A stretch of DNA of 42,960 nucleotides from an uncultured Bacteroidaceae bacterium. GTDB taxonomy: Bacteria > Bacteroidota > Bacteroidia > Bacteroidales > Bacteroidaceae. A program made the translations under genes and the position numbers. Below the pieces are notes generated by a model. It was not told where the DNA came from. It did not search any database and saw only the letters and a program-made list of their open reading frames with translations. The number at the start of each line of letters is the position of its first letter. Position 1 is the stretch's first letter. Positions 1-7,584 of this stretch are shown here, piece after piece. The stretch spans positions 1 to 42,960 of the forward strand of contig CAJOHO010000009.1 in the NCBI GenBank assembly GCA_905234555.1. Direction: 5' to 3'.

Positions 1-1
1 T

Positions 2-121
2 AAGGAACATGCTGAGACGGAATTTGAGAAATACCGCATAGTGCAAGATCGTCTGTTCCAAAGCGACTTTGATAGATATCTTGGTGAGCTACCATTTATT
101 GAGGAAGTTGACAATTCGTGA
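2..121 (+). CDS. RhuM-family protein, C-terminal fragment (partial at window edge)
   Basis: An open frame runs in from the left edge and stops with TGA at 119-121. The 39 visible residues include AETEFEKYRIVQDRLF and SDFDRYL, which match the C-terminal helix typical of virulence RhuM family proteins and of Fic/RhuM-type relatives. The equivalent part of the broken RhuM gene at the right end of this window (AESEYTKYKEIEKEQ) aligns with it, so the two window ends carry related but different genes. RhuM proteins are often found beside restriction-modification genes or in islands; their biochemical role is not settled. Only the tail is seen, so the rest of the gene cannot be judged. Confidence 0.6.
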   Translation, partial: KEHAETEFEKYRIVQDRLFQSDFDRYLGELPFIEEVDNS

Positions 122-516
122 TACCTCATTGTGATGGCACAATGAGGGGGGCGCACAGAGCACAGTTTTCTCAGAAGCCCTTTGTCTCCCTTCATCCAGC
201 TCATAGCCAACCTGTCATTTCCCCGATATCCAAGTGCAAGGAAATCCGTTTTCCTCCACTTTTCTCATTTTTTCCCCGAATCGCTTGGCGGTTCCATTTC
301 ATGGGGCCGTTTTGAGTTTTTACTCTTCCTCTGTCGCGACTCAGCCATTTATGCAAGCATAATGACATTCGCAGCTCCATCGGTTCTCGCCATGACAATG
401 CTCAAACAAGTTTAACTTCGTTTTCCTCCATCTCGCTCGGAAAAGTTCAAACAAGTTTGACTCTTCACTCGCTCGTGCGTCGTTTGGCATTGCTCATTGG
501 GCTTAAAGAAAAAATT
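122..516. other. non-coding spacer with short repeated motif
   Basis: About 395 bases without a convincing gene. Two direct copies of TCAAACAAGTTT lie at 402-413 and 447-458. A 17-base version of the second, on the opposite strand, recurs at 8073-8089. The text around it is low in information and rich in CTCGCTC-type pyrimidine tracts, as is usual for Prevotella spacers. The short open frames here overlap each other on both strands and look accidental. Confidence 0.5.
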
Positions 517-550
517 CGCCGAAACATCTTTCAGGTGTCTCGGCGGATAT
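511..550 (-). terminator. intrinsic terminator after the DUF6169 gene
   Basis: A 10-bp stem with one mismatch pairs 517-526 with 536-545 around a 9-base loop. Read on the minus strand it is followed by a T-rich run (AATTTTTTCTTT). It lies 24 bases beyond the stop of the DUF6169 gene. The plus strand also has a T run after the stem, so it may work in both directions. Confidence 0.75.
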
Positions 551-569
551 TTTTCCGTGTAGGAATGCA

Positions 570-1049
570 CTAAATAACTATTTCGTAGATGTCCTGGCTC
601 ATCAATTCGTTGAAAGCTCGGATGAGTTTCTGCTTGTTGGGATTGTCGTGCTTATAGTAAATGGAGACCATCAGCTCGTAGAATCCTTCACGAACATCAA
701 TGTTGCGAGACGAAAGGGTACCGTCGTTGTACAGATCAAACCATCGGTTGAATAGAACGCGTCGCTTTCCCTGCTTGCCGTCGGTGTTGTCGCATACCAT
801 AATCATAGCATTCTCCACCTTCTCGAAGAAGCGGCGCAGGATGCTAATAACGGTTGCGGCTATGCGGCGGTCGATGTTGTGGGGTGCAGTACCTTCCCGC
901 TCAATACTGAACGAAAAAGTGTTGTCCATGTCGGGATAGACCATGGGCAGGAAGAAGGTATGGTATAGAATACCATCCTTGTTGACAAACTCGTAGTTCA
1001 GTTCGCCAATCTTTCTGATTTCATACGGGAGTAGCAAACGTGAATCCAT
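570..1049 (-). CDS. DUF6169 family protein
   Basis: A 159-residue soluble protein without signal peptide or membrane segment. It matches my memory of the DUF6169 family, found mainly in Bacteroidetes: an N-terminal beta-rich part, then the conserved centre DRRIAATVISILRRFF, a VCDNTDGKQ motif, a basic RRVLFNRWF segment and a C-terminal KHDNPNKQKLIRAF helix. The length is typical. The function is unknown. It overlaps the end of the small upstream gene (1021-1176) by 29 bases, so the two are almost certainly made from one mRNA and may be translationally coupled. An intrinsic terminator follows. The family name is recalled, not searched. Confidence 0.8.
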   Translation of the reverse strand: MDSRLLLPYEIRKIGELNYEFVNKDGILYHTFFLPMVYPDMDNTFSFSIEREGTAPHNIDRRIAATVISILRRFFEKVENAMIMVCDNTDGKQGKRRVLFNRWFDLYNDGTLSSRNIDVREGFYELMVSIYYKHDNPNKQKLIRAFNELMSQDIYEIVI

Positions 1050-1176
1050 ACTTGCTTGCTATTTTTTTCATCTCCTCATGATTGGCTCCGTTCTGAATGC
1101 ACTCTCTCAATTCGTGCTTGCACTTGAGCAAGTTGAGTATGAGATTCGGTCGTTTCGTTGTCTCTTTTGCTTCCAT
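1021..1176 (-). CDS. small basic protein encoded just upstream of the DUF6169 gene
   Basis: A 51-residue frame starts ATG at 1176 and stops at 1021, overlapping the DUF6169 start by 29 bases. The product is charged and mostly helical: MEAKETTKRPNLILNLL, then KCKHELRECIQNGA, then EEMKKIASKYGFTFATPV. The helix-turn end (ATPV) and the Cys pair look like a real, compact protein and not chance sequence. A consensus Bacteroidetes -7 box (TATCTTTGC) lies 28 bases upstream, which gives a short leader and supports the start. The function is not recognised. A small gene leading a larger one could be an antitoxin or a partner subunit, but nothing in the sequence proves that. Confidence 0.7.
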   Translation of the reverse strand: MEAKETTKRPNLILNLLKCKHELRECIQNGANHEEMKKIASKYGFTFATPV

Positions 1177-1203
1177 AATCGTACCAATTTATAGTTTCCG
1201 GCT

Positions 1204-1212
1204 GCAAAGATA
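1204..1212 (-). promoter_or_regulatory. promoter -7 box for the small gene/DUF6169 unit
   Basis: TATCTTTGC on the minus strand is a perfect TAnnTTTGC box. Start of the small gene is at 1176, so the leader would be about 20 bases. The -33 region has only a weak TTG. Confidence 0.6.
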
Positions 1213-1576
1213 CAAACTTTCCTTGAATAAAGCAAGGAAAATCCCCAATAATATCAGTTTGTCTCAGCAGAACCATGGATCAGATTACCTGTCCCTCCTG
1301 ATTCATATTAGAGGATTATAATTACTTGAGCGTTTCAGCCGTTTCAGTTAGTATTTGAAGGGGGTTCAATTCTCTCTTTTTATATATAATAAACTAATTA
1401 TTAATTAGTTACATGCTTCAAAAAAGGGAATTTGCTATACAATAGTACCTCTGAAACTACTGAAACGCTGAAACGCTGAATTGATATTGCTACGAAAGTT
1501 TACACTTTTAATTATCCAAATTGGACTTGAAATGATAAGGAATGCATATATGTCTTAGCAATAATCAGTATAGAAA
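1213..1576. other. non-coding spacer with a long-range inverted repeat
   Basis: No gene is seen. A 24-base block at 1329-1352 (AGCGTTTCAGCCGTTTCAG...) returns as its near-perfect reverse complement at 1456-1477, with about 100 AT-rich bases between. Inside each arm, TGAAACGC or its complement is repeated in tandem. The middle contains a TATATATAAT tract and a palindromic ACTAATTATTAATTAGT. Confidence 0.5.
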
Positions 1577-1617
1577 CACCATCCATCTTGTCATATTAAG
1601 AAACAGGATGGATGGTG
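1571..1617 (-). terminator. terminator after the modular surface protein
   Basis: An 11-bp perfect stem pairs 1577-1587 (CACCATCCATC) with 1607-1617, loop 19 bases. On the minus strand it is followed by TTTCTATA. It lies 25 bases beyond the stop at 1642. Confidence 0.65.
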
Positions 1618-1641
1618 AGTGATTAGGATGAAAGTATAACG

Positions 1642-4600
1642 TTACTCAGTCACAAGGGTCTTCTTGCGGTTACGAATGATTATACCTTTTGCTTTGCGGC
1701 TCACTTTACGACCAGAAATATCGAATTCATCGTCTGGACTGATGGTTTTGGTTGGAACTTCAATAAAAGTATCCTCGTAAACTCCATCATGAACCTTCAA
1801 ACTGCGTTCACGCTGAATGACCTTTTTCTCCACATTGCCTGCAGAGTCGGTAGCCAAAACGCAGAAGCCATAGTCAATATCATCGTAGAAACGGAAGTCG
1901 AAACTTGTAGAATCTGACTCACTAATCTTCCACCAAGGAGCATATTCGCCATACTGAGCATATAATACATACTTCCAGATGCCAGAACGATTATCAATTC
2001 CTTCAACATTTATACGCAGAATGGTATCATTCACAATCTCAAAGTCTTCGATAGCACTTGAAGGAGCTACAGCATCCACAATGTTTGTCCAGGTGGGAGT
2101 AAGTACAGTTTCATTGTTGTCAAAGATATTACCAGATCGATTAGGAATTATCGTTCCGTCTGGAAGTCCTGGTTTCAATGAAATGTTGTATGAGGCTTCT
2201 CCCAAGCCACTACCATCATAGTTGACAGGCAACACACCCACCATCGGGTCGGTCGTTCGTTCCATTGTCATTGGATCAAGGCTGGAGATATGCCAACGTA
2301 CAACACCGGTGTTATCATCTATCGTTCCATGAATCTGTGCAATGGCATTGATTTCTGGACGCATATCAAGCGTACTGATAAAATTCCTTTCTCCTGTCAA
2401 TTTCATACTCTTCTCACCAATAGTTATTCTCGTGGGACGGTAGGTTGAGAGGTTAAACAAGTTAACATCAAGAGTATCAGTCAGATAGATGTCGTGAGCT
2501 GGAGCTGTGGCAAATACTGTGTCGTTCTCAAACTGAATCGTATAGAACACATCTGTCAGGTCTTCCTTGATTGCCATACTACCAGATTCTGCCACATAAC
2601 CAATGATTGCATTAGGATCATGTGAGTTAAAGGGAGTAGAGGTACCACCATGTGGAGAATCTGGTGGGCAATTGGGTTTTTTCTTTAATGCAGTAGAACA
2701 ATTCATGATACTTGCGGGAACTGTCACCCCTCTACCCATAGTAACAACAACTTGAGCAGCTAACTCCAATTTCTTTAAAGCATCACATGATAATAAAGCG
2801 CCTATAGCAGATATGCCATTCGCTAAACCTTTAAATGAAAAGAACTTATCTTTTGGGCCTTTATCTCTATCACATGCAAGAGTTGCAGAAAAAGAAGAAG
2901 CACTGCTAATGACAGAACTTACACAACCAGCAATTTCTGAAATAACAGCACCAACTCCAGAGGTACCTGCTGTCTCTGGTGCCATAGTTGCAAGTAATAA
3001 TGCTGTGATATTTGCTGCTGCAGATGCTGCGTCAGCAATGCATTCTATCTTCTCATGATAGCAGCAAAAACTTTCTACAGGTCCTTTTCGTCTTGAACCA
3101 TTTGAGGCAATCAGTGCATTATCATATTGATTTGGAATTCCTGCCCATAGTTCAACTGTTTCTGTAGCATCAATTATTATTGTAATTGTTGTAGTTGAAC
3201 TCGGAGACAAATTGACAAAAAAACAGGCACTACGAATAGTTATACTATCATTAATGTTTTCGTCAAAGTTACGAACTTTTACAAAATAATGATCATCTCC
3301 TATTTCATCGGATAATTCTTTTAGTTTGTTTAGTTCCGATATTGACATTTCATCTTTATCTGCTATATATTCATAAAGACTATTCAACACTAATCCGTTT
3401 ATTTTTAAGTAGGAGATACCCTCTGTAGTATTGCTGGAAATGTGCATAGAAATTGGCACCGCATACGCCGTCATATTACCTTTGTTTGTTATATTGATGG
3501 TATACGTTGTTGACGAGCCACTCATAAAGGTCGATGGAAATGTCACCTCAGTAGCTAGTTCGATGTCAACGGCTTTTTCCACACTTACAACATTGGCTAT
3601 ATACTTATCTTCTTCGGTAAAATGGAATACGGCATTATACTTACCCAATCTTTCATCGGTGAAGTCGAAGGTTACTGATGTCTCGGCATCACTTTCATGA
3701 CCGACATCAATAGAACGAATTGTGTCACCTGGGTCTATAACCAAGTCTACTGCATACAGGTCGCGAAAGCCGTTGCCCTTGAAGGTAATTGTGCTGCAAC
3801 CTGCATTACCGACCTTATGCACGTCCCAATCAATCACATCGTACTTATCCATGTGCATGTAGTCGAGAGACATTGTGCTCTGCGAACCTGTCACGTCATG
3901 CACTGCAATGTAATATGTACCTTCTTCCCAAGTGTGAATGCCATCCCAATTGGTCGATTCATATTCCGAAGTCTTGAATACCTCCTCGCCATTTGGAGCA
4001 AACACCTGAATAGTCGCAGGTTGGCTCAACTTAAATGCTGTTGTATCGCCAGGTGCTGCTTCAAACGTGTACCAATGAATTTCATTAAAGCCTGGTTTTT
4101 GCATTGGCACATTGCAAGTGAACCCTTCCAAAACCTGCTCAGGTATCACTTCCTGCTTGATGCTATAATCAATAAAGTGCCTGCTTTCATCAACCCAATA
4201 GTTAGCTGCATCGTGAAAACGGATGTAGAATTCGTTCTTCGCATACGCCATTGGCAGCCCTTCCTTTATTTCGAATAGGAAATTCGATGAACGGAAAGGC
4301 TCTTTCTGCATTGGCAACAATGTAATGAGCGTATAGGGATTAGTTGCGTCATTAAGTGTCACCGTGTGCATACCCTCACTATTGTCATTTAACCAGTATT
4401 GATATTTAGTGATACGGTTTTGACCATCCTCCACAGGTTTGTCTAACATCTTCATGAAGATGCCAGAATAGGTAGATGTCAGTTGCCCGTTACTATCTAC
4501 AATCTGGTAGTGCAAGGTGTGCAGTCCTGTTAACAAGTCAGAAACATCAAGAGTGTGTATGCCGTTTGCCATATTAGTAGTCTTTACATCCGTCTCGTCA

Positions 4601-5352
4601 TCGAACCAGTAGCGCAGGCTTTGTGCGGTTGTCACCTTCTTATCTATCTCCGTCACTTTTAGAAACATACCAGATGCAGTTGAAGTAACGGAACCGAGGT
4701 CATCTACAACCTGATAGTGAACCGTATGCAAGCCGTCTAATAGGTGTGAGATATCAAGAATCTGAGTGCCTTGTGCAATTTCCGTGGAAATAACATCTGT
4801 TTCGTTATCGAACCAATACCGCAAGCTTCGAGCTGTTGTGGATATAATGTCGATGTTCATCCTCATGAAGATTGATGAATAAGCTGATGTTACGCTGCCA
4901 TCACTACAAGCCACCAGATAATGAACCGTATGCAAGCCGTCTGTGAGATAAGAGGCATCCAGAGTTATTACCCCAGTCCTCATATCTACAGAAACAATTT
5001 CATTCTCGTCATCAAACCAATAGATGAGTTGTTCTGCGGTAACATTACTATTTCCTTGCATTGCTTTGATCTTCAAAAAGATATCAGAGGCAAGATATGA
5101 CACCTTACCTTCAGTATCTACTACCTGATAGTGCAAAGTGTGAAGCCCATCAAAAAGAGTGGAAACATCTAGAACCTGTGTCTTTTCGTTCACATCACAA
5201 ATGTTGATATTTAAATCATCGTCGAACCAATATCGAAGAGCTTTGGCTTGCGTAGGCTGAGGAAGCCTTAATGGGTCAAGTACCTCGATGGATTGTCCCC
5301 GTGCAGAAGCGTTCAGGCAGAAAGCTATAAACAATAATATGTGTCTTCGCAT
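1642..5352 (-). CDS. large modular secreted/surface protein with four tandem repeats
   Basis: A 1236-residue protein. ATG at 5352 is preferred over an in-frame TTG three codons earlier because a signal peptide (MRRHILLFIAFCLNASARG) begins there. Residues ~35-320 hold four tandem repeats with the pattern LRYWFDD...LD.S.L.DGLHT.HYQVVD..G.V.S..S.IF.K; a fifth, divergent unit (YQYWLND) follows. After this come a region like a pre-peptidase C-terminal/beta-sandwich domain, a CARDB-like segment (ITNKGNMTAYAV), an alanine- and cysteine-rich segment (~residues 750-890), then the SHDPN...YTIQFEN...ATAPAHDIYLTDTLD module seen in big adhesin-like proteins. The C-terminus (FDISGRKVSRKAKGIII.....KTLV) resembles type-A sorting domains of the type IX secretion system. 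It is encoded 35 bases after the beta-helix gene and shares its mRNA. Surface display or secretion is inferred; ligand unknown. Confidence 0.75.
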   Translation of the reverse strand: MRRHILLFIAFCLNASARGQSIEVLDPLRLPQPTQAKALRYWFDDDLNINICDVNEKTQVLDVSTLFDGLHTLHYQVVDTEGKVSYLASDIFLKIKAMQGNSNVTAEQLIYWFDDENEIVSVDMRTGVITLDASYLTDGLHTVHYLVACSDGSVTSAYSSIFMRMNIDIISTTARSLRYWFDNETDVISTEIAQGTQILDISHLLDGLHTVHYQVVDDLGSVTSTASGMFLKVTEIDKKVTTAQSLRYWFDDETDVKTTNMANGIHTLDVSDLLTGLHTLHYQIVDSNGQLTSTYSGIFMKMLDKPVEDGQNRITKYQYWLNDNSEGMHTVTLNDATNPYTLITLLPMQKEPFRSSNFLFEIKEGLPMAYAKNEFYIRFHDAANYWVDESRHFIDYSIKQEVIPEQVLEGFTCNVPMQKPGFNEIHWYTFEAAPGDTTAFKLSQPATIQVFAPNGEEVFKTSEYESTNWDGIHTWEEGTYYIAVHDVTGSQSTMSLDYMHMDKYDVIDWDVHKVGNAGCSTITFKGNGFRDLYAVDLVIDPGDTIRSIDVGHESDAETSVTFDFTDERLGKYNAVFHFTEEDKYIANVVSVEKAVDIELATEVTFPSTFMSGSSTTYTINITNKGNMTAYAVPISMHISSNTTEGISYLKINGLVLNSLYEYIADKDEMSISELNKLKELSDEIGDDHYFVKVRNFDENINDSITIRSACFFVNLSPSSTTTITIIIDATETVELWAGIPNQYDNALIASNGSRRKGPVESFCCYHEKIECIADAASAAANITALLLATMAPETAGTSGVGAVISEIAGCVSSVISSASSFSATLACDRDKGPKDKFFSFKGLANGISAIGALLSCDALKKLELAAQVVVTMGRGVTVPASIMNCSTALKKKPNCPPDSPHGGTSTPFNSHDPNAIIGYVAESGSMAIKEDLTDVFYTIQFENDTVFATAPAHDIYLTDTLDVNLFNLSTYRPTRITIGEKSMKLTGERNFISTLDMRPEINAIAQIHGTIDDNTGVVRWHISSLDPMTMERTTDPMVGVLPVNYDGSGLGEASYNISLKPGLPDGTIIPNRSGNIFDNNETVLTPTWTNIVDAVAPSSAIEDFEIVNDTILRINVEGIDNRSGIWKYVLYAQYGEYAPWWKISESDSTSFDFRFYDDIDYGFCVLATDSAGNVEKKVIQRERSLKVHDGVYEDTFIEVPTKTISPDDEFDISGRKVSRKAKGIIIRNRKKTLVTE

Positions 5353-5387
5353 AATTGTCAATTATCAATTGTCAATTATTTATTTTA
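5353..5387 (-). repeat. short palindromic AT repeat between two surface genes
   Basis: AATTGTCAATTATCAATTGTCAA-type sequence, with alternating direct and inverted copies of CAATTGWCAATT, fills the gap just before the start codon of the large surface gene. Similar short tandem repeats fill other gene gaps in this window. Confidence 0.6.
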
Positions 5388-6392
5388 TCACTCTGCGGCA
5401 CTAACTTCAATCTCCACACTCAGTTTGCCGTCAGCCGTTGTTTTGTTGGCGACGTTCATTTTAGTAATCGTAGGATAGGAGGGAACCAAACTAAATGGAT
5501 ATACACCTCCATACATACCCACAGGTGTTCCATCATTCCCAAGGTACTTTGTCTTTGCTTCGTCAGTGAGGTCATTCCAAGGATTCCCGTCTGTAAAGAT
5601 GGTTTTGGTTGCTGAAGTACAGTTTTCTTTGATAATCATGTCATTGAAGATTTCAATCGCATTAGTCCCGACAGCAACACAGTAATACGCAGAAGAACTG
5701 ACAGGTATACCTTTATTATAGTAGCTGTAGCTCCAACCATTTTCAAGGAATAGAAAGCAATTTACAAAGATTGCGTTGTGAATTAAATTCAAATTAAGCC
5801 CAGACCCATCAATGGTTGAATGATTAATAGCACAATTTATGAAATTAACAGTGGAATTATTACCGTATCCGGATTTGGGATCACGAATATAACTATTATA
5901 CAAAGTACAAGAGCTTTCATCTCCATAATATAATGAATAGTTTATATTACAATTTACAAATATGATATGTTTTGCATTTTCTATAACTCCCACGTCGTAA
6001 TTAAAAGAGTTCTTCAAAAAAAGTACATCATTTGTTGTACCTTTCAATGTCACTGGAGAATTAAAACAACATCCTTCAAAACTCAATTTGTTACTAATAT
6101 TTGACGGTACATTAATAGTTACCCAGCCGGAGATGATAGTAGGAAAAGCTTCAAGAGTACCTGTGCCACGAATGGTTACACCCTTTGTAATGTTGTCCAC
6201 AGATTGGAAAGTGCCACCAGATAGGTTTATGACATCTCCATTTGCTGCGGCGTTGTGTGCTTGTTGTAGTGCATAAACTCCATAGAACATTTTAATCGTA
6301 CTGCCGTGTGTAAGGGTTGCGACCAAGGTGCTTTGCGCAAAACTCATGATTGCCATCATCGATGCAATAAAAGAAATCAATAACTTTTTCAT
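5388..6392 (-). CDS. secreted right-handed beta-helix-like protein
   Basis: A 334-residue protein starting at ATG 6392; an upstream in-frame TTG extension lacks coding character, whereas MKKLLISFIASMMAIMSFAQ is a clear signal peptide. After it comes LQQAHNAAANGDVINLSGGTF, the usual first turn of pectate-lyase-like beta-helix proteins (probable-parallel beta-helix), then short repeats rich in Asn, Ile, Phe and aromatic residues such as FVNCNINYSLYYG, INFINCAINHSTI and IFVNCFLF, each reading like one rung. The C-terminus (TKMNVANKTTADGKLSVEIEVSAAE) is beta-like. No lyase catalytic residues can be assigned, so it may be structural or adhesive. It is the first gene of the unit with the 1236-residue repeat protein. 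The exact family is not recognised. Confidence 0.7.
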   Translation of the reverse strand: MKKLLISFIASMMAIMSFAQSTLVATLTHGSTIKMFYGVYALQQAHNAAANGDVINLSGGTFQSVDNITKGVTIRGTGTLEAFPTIISGWVTINVPSNISNKLSFEGCCFNSPVTLKGTTNDVLFLKNSFNYDVGVIENAKHIIFVNCNINYSLYYGDESSCTLYNSYIRDPKSGYGNNSTVNFINCAINHSTIDGSGLNLNLIHNAIFVNCFLFLENGWSYSYYNKGIPVSSSAYYCVAVGTNAIEIFNDMIIKENCTSATKTIFTDGNPWNDLTDEAKTKYLGNDGTPVGMYGGVYPFSLVPSYPTITKMNVANKTTADGKLSVEIEVSAAE

Positions 6393-6466
6393 TTGCTCAT
6401 TTTTTTTAAATTGGTTGATACTAAGTTGCCTTTGAAGATAGCGGAGAAGCACCAACCTATAAGCAT

Positions 6467-6541
6467 AGAAAAAGCGCAGGACTCCACCATACGCACCTCA
6501 GGTCTGCGACAACCTTCAACATCCTATGGGAAGCCTGCGCT
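6467..6541 (-). ncRNA. candidate structured leader RNA upstream of the beta-helix gene
   Basis: On the minus strand an 8-bp perfect stem pairs 6534-6541 (AGCGCAGG) with 6473-6480 (CCTGCGCT) and is followed at once by TTTTTCT. Inside the ~53-base loop, smaller pairings are possible (CGCA with TGCG around GACCTGAGG; ACCTGAGGT). The geometry of compact fold plus U-run is that of an attenuator or a riboswitch expression platform, about 75 bases before the start codon. I do not recognise it as a known riboswitch. A hairpin of this size could also simply protect the leader. Confidence 0.4.
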
Positions 6542-6610
6542 TAGCACAAGCCTCATGGATGTTGATTATTGCCCGTTCACTTTCGAGGTCGCAGTTCGAG
6601 GTGCAAATGA

Positions 6611-6645
6611 GCAAATAAAAAGTAGCGTGCTCCGAAGAACACGCT
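6611..6645 (-). terminator. UUCG-capped hairpin followed by U-rich run
   Basis: A 9-bp stem (one G-T pair) joins 6637-6645 to 6624-6632 around a C(TTCG)G tetraloop. On the minus strand ACTTTTTATTTG follows. It has the form of an intrinsic terminator or attenuator in the leader of the beta-helix gene. It sits directly against a promoter-like box (6646-6654), so either the start site lies upstream of it or the hairpin ends incoming transcription. Confidence 0.55.
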
Positions 6646-6678
6646 GCAAAATAAGCAAAAAATTCTGAATCTGCCAAA
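6646..6678 (-). promoter_or_regulatory. promoter-like site upstream of the surface-protein unit
   Basis: TTTG (6675-6678) lies 20 bases before TTATTTTGC (6646-6654) on the minus strand. This matches the Bacteroidetes pattern except for one base in the -7 box. Confidence 0.45.
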
Positions 6679-7111
6679 TAATCAAAGGACTTTTTGCAAA
6701 GAGGCATGAAAAAAAGACACAAAGTCAAGGTTCAAATACCTTATTATTAATAAGAAAGAAAGTTTCCGTGGGGAATAGATTCCATACATACACCACATTA
6801 TTAGATAAATAAGGAGTGAACAAGACTACTTGGCATCAGGGTGGAGTCAAAAGGAAATACCATAGGAATAGGTGTGTGACATGAATGACGTCTGATGGAA
6901 GAAGAAAATGTATTTTTTCTGTGTTTGAGGTGTAACATTTCTGTTTTTTGCATACTATATTGGTAGAATAGTTTTATTTTTCAAAACGAAAAAGAACGTG
7001 ATGGTGAAGGTGGTGGTGAACCTGATTAACCAAAGGAACGAGTAGGCGCAAATTTGGACAGACATTCAGGAATCATTGGGGACAGGCACAATGATTCAAA
7101 TAGGTGTTAGG
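6679..7111. repeat. non-coding spacer, first copy of a diverged intergenic block
   Basis: ACTTTTTGCAAAGAGGCAT followed by an A-run and GRCACAAA (6689-6723) recurs at 8158-8192. AATAAGGAG...CTTGGCATC..GGTRGAGYCAAA (about 6808-6851) recurs at 8398-8440. CAAATTTGG..AGACATTCAG (7050-7070) recurs at 8439-8460. The three blocks keep their order and orientation in both places, so these are two decayed copies of one element of about 300-400 bases. No intact gene lies here. Confidence 0.55.
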
Positions 7112-7156
7112 TGAAGTGAACCCAGAAAGTTGGACACAACTGAAAGGTTCACTTCA
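7112..7156. repeat. inverted repeat resembling an IS3-family end
   Basis: TGAAGTGAACC (7112-7122) is repeated as its exact reverse complement at 7146-7156. Between them lies CCAGAAAGTTGGACA, the kind of sequence that begins many IS3/IS150-group terminal inverted repeats. No transposase is nearby, so this would be a leftover end. It also ends 3 bases from the stop of the PIN gene and may act as that gene's 3' hairpin, though no T-run follows. Confidence 0.4.
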
Positions 7157-7159
7157 GTT

Positions 7160-7582
7160 TTATTCTACATTATTGATATTAAGATAATCCAGAGGAGAGA
7201 GCACGGGTATTTCCGAATAAGGGTAATCTCTTTCATTTCGAGAGATGATATAATCTGCCCCACAATGTAAGGCGGCGTAGTACTGTACAGCATCTTCAAA
7301 ATCGTGGAAACCCTGTTTTAAGGCCCAATCGATGGCAGCTGTGCCTGTTGATGCAATATGAATCAATGAACGAAGATTGTTCATCACCTCATACAATTGC
7401 TCTATTGTGCGATTTTTCTTAGCATAGAAAGAAACTGTCACCATCGTAATATCGCTCGCCCACAACTCGCAATCTCCATCCACACCCATCTGAAGGACTT
7501 TTGATGAACTTTCAACAAATGGTTCGCGATTCATTACCACGTCTATCAACACATTTGCATCAAGAAATATTTTGGTGTCCAT
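7160..7582 (-). CDS. PIN-domain protein, probable VapC-like toxin
   Basis: A 140-residue PIN-domain protein. The start FLDANVLIDVVMNRE carries the first catalytic Asp (residue 8). Later acidic positions of the fold are seen in FHDFEDAVQ (Glu96/Asp97), GADYIISRNERDY (Asp110, Asp119) with the usual Asn116. The C-terminal PVLSPLDYL is typical of the Bacteroidetes subgroup. PIN proteins of this size are Mg-dependent ribonucleases, most often toxins of toxin-antitoxin pairs. The gene begins 2 bases after the stop of the 91-residue gene, a spacing expected for such a pair. RNase activity and target are inferred from the family only. Confidence 0.85.
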   Translation of the reverse strand: MDTKIFLDANVLIDVVMNREPFVESSSKVLQMGVDGDCELWASDITMVTVSFYAKKNRTIEQLYEVMNNLRSLIHIASTGTAAIDWALKQGFHDFEDAVQYYAALHCGADYIISRNERDYPYSEIPVLSPLDYLNINNVE

Positions 7583-7584
7583 AA

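Noticed and set aside
118-415. Short overlapping frames after the left RhuM fragment
   Set aside because: Three frames on both strands overlap one another, without start context or family likeness.
3697-4278. 193-codon plus-strand frame inside the large surface gene
   Set aside because: Cys/His-rich nonsense product, opposite a gene with repeats and signal peptide.
6516-6728. 70-codon minus-strand frame across the leader of the surface unit
   Set aside because: It runs through the promoter-like site, the UUCG hairpin and part of the folded leader; the RNA structure explains the conservation better. Its FFMPLCKK start is shared with the repeat block.
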